Origin: JBBDMX01 sp040878035
GTDB lineage: Bacteria > Planctomycetota > Phycisphaerae > Phycisphaerales > Phycisphaeraceae
Length of the DNA stretch: 64,000 nt
Direction: 5' to 3'
Assembly (NCBI GenBank): GCA_040878035.1
Contig: JBBDMX010000096.1
Location: 1-64,000 of the forward strand
Shown one piece after another: positions 60,465-64,000 of this stretch (position 1 is the first letter of the stretch; each line of letters starts with the position of its first letter). Under the pieces are notes generated by a model. It ran no database searches. It saw only the letters and a program-made list of their open reading frames with translations, and was not told where the DNA came from. The position numbers were made by a program, and so were the translations under genes.

Positions 60465-61166
60465 TCACCACCGCAAGGCACGCACGATCATGTCCCAGAT
60501 CACCAGATAGGCGTTGTCGAATTTGTGGGGACGGGAGAACAGGGTTTCGAGTTCGGGGTCGCCGATGAAGGGGCGCAGCACCCAGGCCAGTTGGATGGCC
60601 ACGAAGATGTAGACCACGAACCAGCCGACGAGCATCACCTTGTGGCGGGGGTTGGCGCGGATCAGCGGGCCGTACTGGCGGCGCACGAGCAGCTCACCGG
60701 CGGTCAGGGCGATGAGGAACAGGGCGCCGTTGAAAAACGTGGCGGCGTGGTAACTGGTGTCCGAGCAGTACCAGACCGCCGTCAGCGGCGCCAGCGCCGC
60801 CAGCACCAGGCTCATCACCGCTTGCGCGCCGATCAGCGCCCGCACCGCGGGGGCAAAATCGTTGCGCAGGCCCAGCAGTGTGTTGACGATGAAGAACGCC
60901 GGCAGCGTCAGGACGAAACTCACCAGCAGGAGCATGGGCAGCTTGATCGCCGAGTAGAGCATCTGGAGCGGGCGCGGGCCGTGCAGACCGGGGAACGCGC
61001 CCAGGAAGGCACCGTAGATCATGGCAAATAGCACGATGTAGGCCAGGAGATGGCGGAGTGGAATGGGGTGGTGTGGCGTAGGCGAAGTCGTTGGCGCTGT
61101 GGGCCGCAGCAGCGCGTCGGCGCCCAGGAAGAATCGCCGCAGGGATGAACGGGTCGCAAGGTTCAT
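60465..61166 (-). CDS. Polytopic membrane protein, paralog of the upstream gene
   Basis: About 233 residues from ATG 61166 (a TTG at 61187 is less likely). Five to six hydrophobic segments, e.g. LLAYIVLFAMIYGAFLGAF and LPMLLLVSFVLTLPAFFIV. The C-terminal LAWVLRPFIGDPELETLFSR is shared with the adjacent gene (SWVLRPFIGKPDEPF). No enzymatic motif is seen. The 8-base gap suggests a two-gene operon; it may form a complex with its paralog. Function unknown; it resembles Yip1-like membrane proteins. Confidence 0.7.
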   Translation of the reverse strand: MNLATRSSLRRFFLGADALLRPTAPTTSPTPHHPIPLRHLLAYIVLFAMIYGAFLGAFPGLHGPRPLQMLYSAIKLPMLLLVSFVLTLPAFFIVNTLLGLRNDFAPAVRALIGAQAVMSLVLAALAPLTAVWYCSDTSYHAATFFNGALFLIALTAGELLVRRQYGPLIRANPRHKVMLVGWFVVYIFVAIQLAWVLRPFIGDPELETLFSRPHKFDNAYLVIWDMIVRALRW

Positions 61167-61174
61167 GGCAGCGT

Positions 61175-62191
61175 TCAACTGTCCCAACCGAGCAACTGGC
61201 CCAGGGCCTTGAGCACCGCCTGGAAGAAATTGGACTCGCGCGGACTAAAGAGGATGAACGGCTCATCAGGCTTGCCGATGAACGGCCGCAGCACCCAGCT
61301 CATCTGCGTGCCGACGAGGGCAAAGAGGATCACCCAGAACTGGAAGACGGTCTTGACGTGCGGGCTGAACACCGAGCCGGGGATGCGATCCAGAGCGCTC
61401 TGCTCGGCCGGCAGGCTCAGCGGCGGCTGGAGGGGCTGGCCCGAGAGGCTGTGCCGCAGAGGGGGCACGCCCCCCGGAGCTGCCCCCGCCCCCGGCGCCG
61501 CCCCCGCCCCCGGAGCCGCGACAGGGACATCACCCGCGCCCGGCCAGGTCGTCGCGGGGGATGCGGTTGCCTCGATCGAGACACTGGGCGGCGCCGCCTC
61601 ATCTGCCACCGGTGACAACGGAACTAACGGCGCCGTCGGCGACACCGGCTTCGCCTTGGCGCGTTGCTCCTGGAACGTGGCCTCCATCACCAGGCTCATG
61701 CGGTGCAGCGTCTGAAGCAGGAAGCCCATGCCCAGCGCGCCCGCCAAAGCGCAGCAGGCCACATTGAGCAGCAGGATGAACGGGTGGCTGGTGGTGGTGA
61801 CCGAGAAGAAGGCGACGATCGGTCCGAACGACGCCAGCACCGCCAATAGCACGGCCATGGCCGCGACCATCAGCCGGCCCAGGGCTCGCAACGTCAACTG
61901 CGAACCGACCAGCGCGTTAAAGACATAGAGAGAGGGGAAGGTGACGATCAGGGTCAGCAGGAAAAGGGCCGGCATCTTGACGGTGCTGGCCGCCATCTGC
62001 TTCCAGCCCTCCCAATCGGGCACGCTGAATAGGCCGTAGAAGCCCATGCACGTGCCGTAGATCGCCGCCAGCACGATGAGCACGACGGTCAGTCCGCCGG
62101 GCGAGATGTCGATCGTGCCGTCCTTAAGTGCCGGAAGCGTGGTGGCCTTGCCGCGAAGCACCCGGTCCAGTTCACTGAGCCATTGCCGCAT
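61175..62191 (-). CDS. Polytopic membrane protein with Pro/Ala-rich insert
   Basis: About 338 residues from ATG 62191. Five or so membrane segments (VVLIVLAAIYGTCMGFYGLF; MPALFLLTLIVTFPSLYVF) resemble the paralog downstream. Residues about 185-265 form a Pro/Ala/Gly-rich insert (AAPGAGAAPGAGAAPGGVP) before the last helices. The C-terminal VLRPFIGKPDEPFILFSPRE is shared with the paralog. Function unknown. Confidence 0.7.
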   Translation of the reverse strand: MRQWLSELDRVLRGKATTLPALKDGTIDISPGGLTVVLIVLAAIYGTCMGFYGLFSVPDWEGWKQMAASTVKMPALFLLTLIVTFPSLYVFNALVGSQLTLRALGRLMVAAMAVLLAVLASFGPIVAFFSVTTTSHPFILLLNVACCALAGALGMGFLLQTLHRMSLVMEATFQEQRAKAKPVSPTAPLVPLSPVADEAAPPSVSIEATASPATTWPGAGDVPVAAPGAGAAPGAGAAPGGVPPLRHSLSGQPLQPPLSLPAEQSALDRIPGSVFSPHVKTVFQFWVILFALVGTQMSWVLRPFIGKPDEPFILFSPRESNFFQAVLKALGQLLGWDS

Positions 62192-62446
62192 GGAAGTATC
62201 CCTGTAGTGGAATGAAGTGGCTGATTTCATACGAGGCCGGCAAACGCCGGTTCAAAAGAATTCTCAAGAGACCGGTAAATTCTTTGCGGCGTCACAGGAA
62301 GGCGAGAGCAATGCAAGCGCGGATGGCCGCGACAATGAACGCAAGCGCAGACAAGGCTCTTGATCAAGATGTTGACGGCCCGGCTTGGCGGCCCCATGTC
62401 GCGTCAGCGGGTATCCTGATCGCTCATGCTCCCAGGGAGTTTCCTC

Positions 62447-64000
62447 ATGCCCATCAACCGACGGAGTTTCCTCATGCAGACCATGGCGACCCTGGGCGCG
62501 GCGGCGACGGCCGGCGGCGACTCGTCCCTGACGGCACCTCGACCGGCGCGCGCCGCCCAGACGCCTGCACAAGCCGCCAAGCCCAACATCCTGCTCATCC
62601 TCGTGGACGACATGGGCTACTCCGACCTGGGCTGCTTCGGGGCCGAGATCGCCACGCCAAATCTCGATCGCCTGGCTGCCGGGGGCCTGCGCATGAGCGG
62701 CATGTACAACTGCGCCCGCTGCTGCCCCAGCCGGGCGTCGCTGCTGACCGGGCTGTATCCGCACCAGGCGGGCATCGGCCACATGGTGCAGAACCGCGGG
62801 CACCGCAGCTACCAGGGCTACCTGCGCGACGACTGCGTCACCCTCGCCGAGGTGCTGCGCCCGGCGGGGTACTACACCGGCTACTGCGGCAAGTGGCACA
62901 CCGGCGGCGACTGGCCGCGCAGCGACCACGACGCCGCCCAGTGGCGCTTCGACGACCCGACTCATCCCATGCCCACGCGGCGCGGCTTTGAGCGCTTCTA
63001 CGGCAACCCCGCCGGCGGCGGCAGCTACTTCAATATCCACCTGGTCGAGCAGGAACAGGTCATCCAACTGCCCGAGAGCTTCTACACCACCGACCATTAC
63101 ACGAGTAAGGCCATCGAGTTCATGGGCGAGGCAAAGGCACAGGGCCGGCCGTTCTTCGTGCACCTGTGTTACAACGCGCCGCACTGGCCGCTGCATGCCT
63201 TGCCGCAGGACATCGCCAAGTACCGTGGCAAGTACCGCAAGGGCTGGGACGCGGTGCGCACGGCCCGGCACGAGCAGCTCAAGGGCATGGGCATTCTCGA
63301 CAAGCGTTGGGACATTTCCCCGCGCGATGCCCAGGCCCCGCCGTGGCAGGACGCCGGGCGACAGGAGTGGGAGGACGCGCGCATGGCGGTGTATGCGGCC
63401 ATGGTGGACCGCGTGGATCAGAACGTCGGCCACGTCCTGGATCACCTGGAGAAGACCGGGCAACTCGACAACACGTTGATCCTGTTCGTCTCGGACAACG
63501 GCGGCTGTGCCGAGCAGGTGCGCCAAGGCGTCGGCAAGGCCCAGATCAGCGTGACCCGCGACGGTCAGCCCATGCGTTTCGGCAACGATCCGGCGCTGGA
63601 GCCGGGCGGGGCCGACACGTTCATGAGCTATGACCTGCCTTGGGCCAACGCCTCCAACAGCCCGTTTCGCCGCTTCAAGCACTGGGTGCACGAAGGCGGC
63701 ATCGCCACGCCGCTGATCGCGCACTGGCCTAAAGCCATCGGTTCCGGCGCGATTCGTCACGAGGCCGCCCACTTCATCGACATCACCGCGACGATCTACG
63801 ACGTCGCCGGCGCCGCCTACCCGGCCGAGTATCAGGGCCGGCACGTGCAACCGCTCGAAGGCCAGAGCTTTGCCCCGCTCTTGCGCGGAGCGGCGTGGCA
63901 GCGGCAGCAGGCGATCTTCTGGGAGCACGAAGGCAACCGGGCGGTGCGCGACGGCGACATGAAACTCGTCAGCCGGCATCCAGGCCAGTGGGAGCTCTAC
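62447..64000 (+). CDS. Tat-exported sulfatase, 3' end cut by window edge
   Basis: 518 residues seen, frame open at 64000. MPINRRSFLMQTMATLG is a twin-arginine signal (RRSFL), followed by an Ala-rich h-region. NILLILVDDMGYSDLGCFGA binds metal, NCARCCPSRASLLTGLYPHQ holds the C-x-P-S-R formylglycine motif, and CGKWHTGG and LFVSDNGGCAEQ the later residues. It is a secreted or periplasmic arylsulfatase-like enzyme, exported folded via Tat. ATG 62426 in frame is an alternative; an agggag site favours 62447. Confidence 0.92.
   Translation, partial: MPINRRSFLMQTMATLGAAATAGGDSSLTAPRPARAAQTPAQAAKPNILLILVDDMGYSDLGCFGAEIATPNLDRLAAGGLRMSGMYNCARCCPSRASLLTGLYPHQAGIGHMVQNRGHRSYQGYLRDDCVTLAEVLRPAGYYTGYCGKWHTGGDWPRSDHDAAQWRFDDPTHPMPTRRGFERFYGNPAGGGSYFNIHLVEQEQVIQLPESFYTTDHYTSKAIEFMGEAKAQGRPFFVHLCYNAPHWPLHALPQDIAKYRGKYRKGWDAVRTARHEQLKGMGILDKRWDISPRDAQAPPWQDAGRQEWEDARMAVYAAMVDRVDQNVGHVLDHLEKTGQLDNTLILFVSDNGGCAEQVRQGVGKAQISVTRDGQPMRFGNDPALEPGGADTFMSYDLPWANASNSPFRRFKHWVHEGGIATPLIAHWPKAIGSGAIRHEAAHFIDITATIYDVAGAAYPAEYQGRHVQPLEGQSFAPLLRGAAWQRQQAIFWEHEGNRAVRDGDMKLVSRHPGQWELY

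Noticed and set aside
62264..63979. 571-residue minus-strand frame
   Set aside because: Antisense of the Tat-exported sulfatase.

Overview
The window is GC-rich DNA from a Gram-negative bacterium, most likely a planctomycete of the Phycisphaerae type. This is inferred from gene content: prepilin-like proteins with a GFTLIELLVV start, PEP-CTERM proteins with an RRRR or RRRK tail, sulfatases, a CehA/McbA-type metallohydrolase, DUF4091 and GH20-type glycan enzymes, CMP-Kdo synthesis, and many short palindromic repeats between and inside genes. No rRNA is present. One tRNA (Ser, anticodon CGA) lies at 23439-23526. A run of 10 N at 19482-19491 marks an assembly gap.

Layout. 1-3053: an enolase-superfamily gene cut by the left edge, and a prepilin-like protein. 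3111-17445: a surface polysaccharide cluster with two methyltransferases, two sulfotransferase-like proteins, four GT4-type and two WaaE-like GT2 glycosyltransferases, a flippase, an O-antigen ligase and a hexapeptide acetyltransferase. 18140-20742: two proteins of unknown function and a GNAT protein, two of them behind G-rich leaders. 20992-23331: a membrane-anchored SGNH hydrolase and another glycosyltransferase. 23439-24094: tRNA-Ser touching a broken nagA. 24286-41215: a glycan-catabolism region with GH4, GH20, a sulfatase, a TIM-barrel GH20-like protein, a PHP metallohydrolase, a phosphatase, a prepilin, secreted and PEP-CTERM proteins, a LacI regulator, DUF4091, and an IS630 remnant fused to a GH10 remnant. 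41270-43982: feoAB behind a likely Fur box. 44097-57161: housekeeping genes (tatA, fabF, acpP, ubiE, an M48 protease, a B12-domain protein, rimO, an orphan DNA methyltransferase, kdsB, a TPR protein, dapB). 57235-57785: a DUF433/DUF5615 toxin-antitoxin pair. 57797-64000: a VKOR-thioredoxin protein, a pair of membrane proteins and a Tat-exported sulfatase cut by the right edge.

How the genes fit together. kdsB, the WaaE-like transferases, the O-antigen ligase, the flippase and the acetyltransferase all point to assembly of a decorated lipopolysaccharide or exopolysaccharide. The sulfotransferases suggest it may be sulfated. The minus-strand run from 34992 down to 25780 has several 4-base overlaps and looks like one operon under the adjacent LacI regulator. 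It combines desulfation, hexosaminidase-like cleavage and hydrolysis of a sulfated amino-sugar glycan. Several of these enzymes lack signal peptides and should act in the cytoplasm.

The most unusual aspect is the load of short repeats. They include an 11-unit, 21-bp array, a 33-bp hairpin family with compensatory changes, an inverted doublet of a 52-nt hairpin element (REPIN-like), and several large inverted repeats built from reiterated 8-10 bp words. Repeat sequence also lies in frame inside enolase-superfamily, GNAT, UbiE and prepilin genes, and in one case supplies the stop codon of kdsB. All coordinates, motifs and pairings were read by eye; no database or folding software was used.
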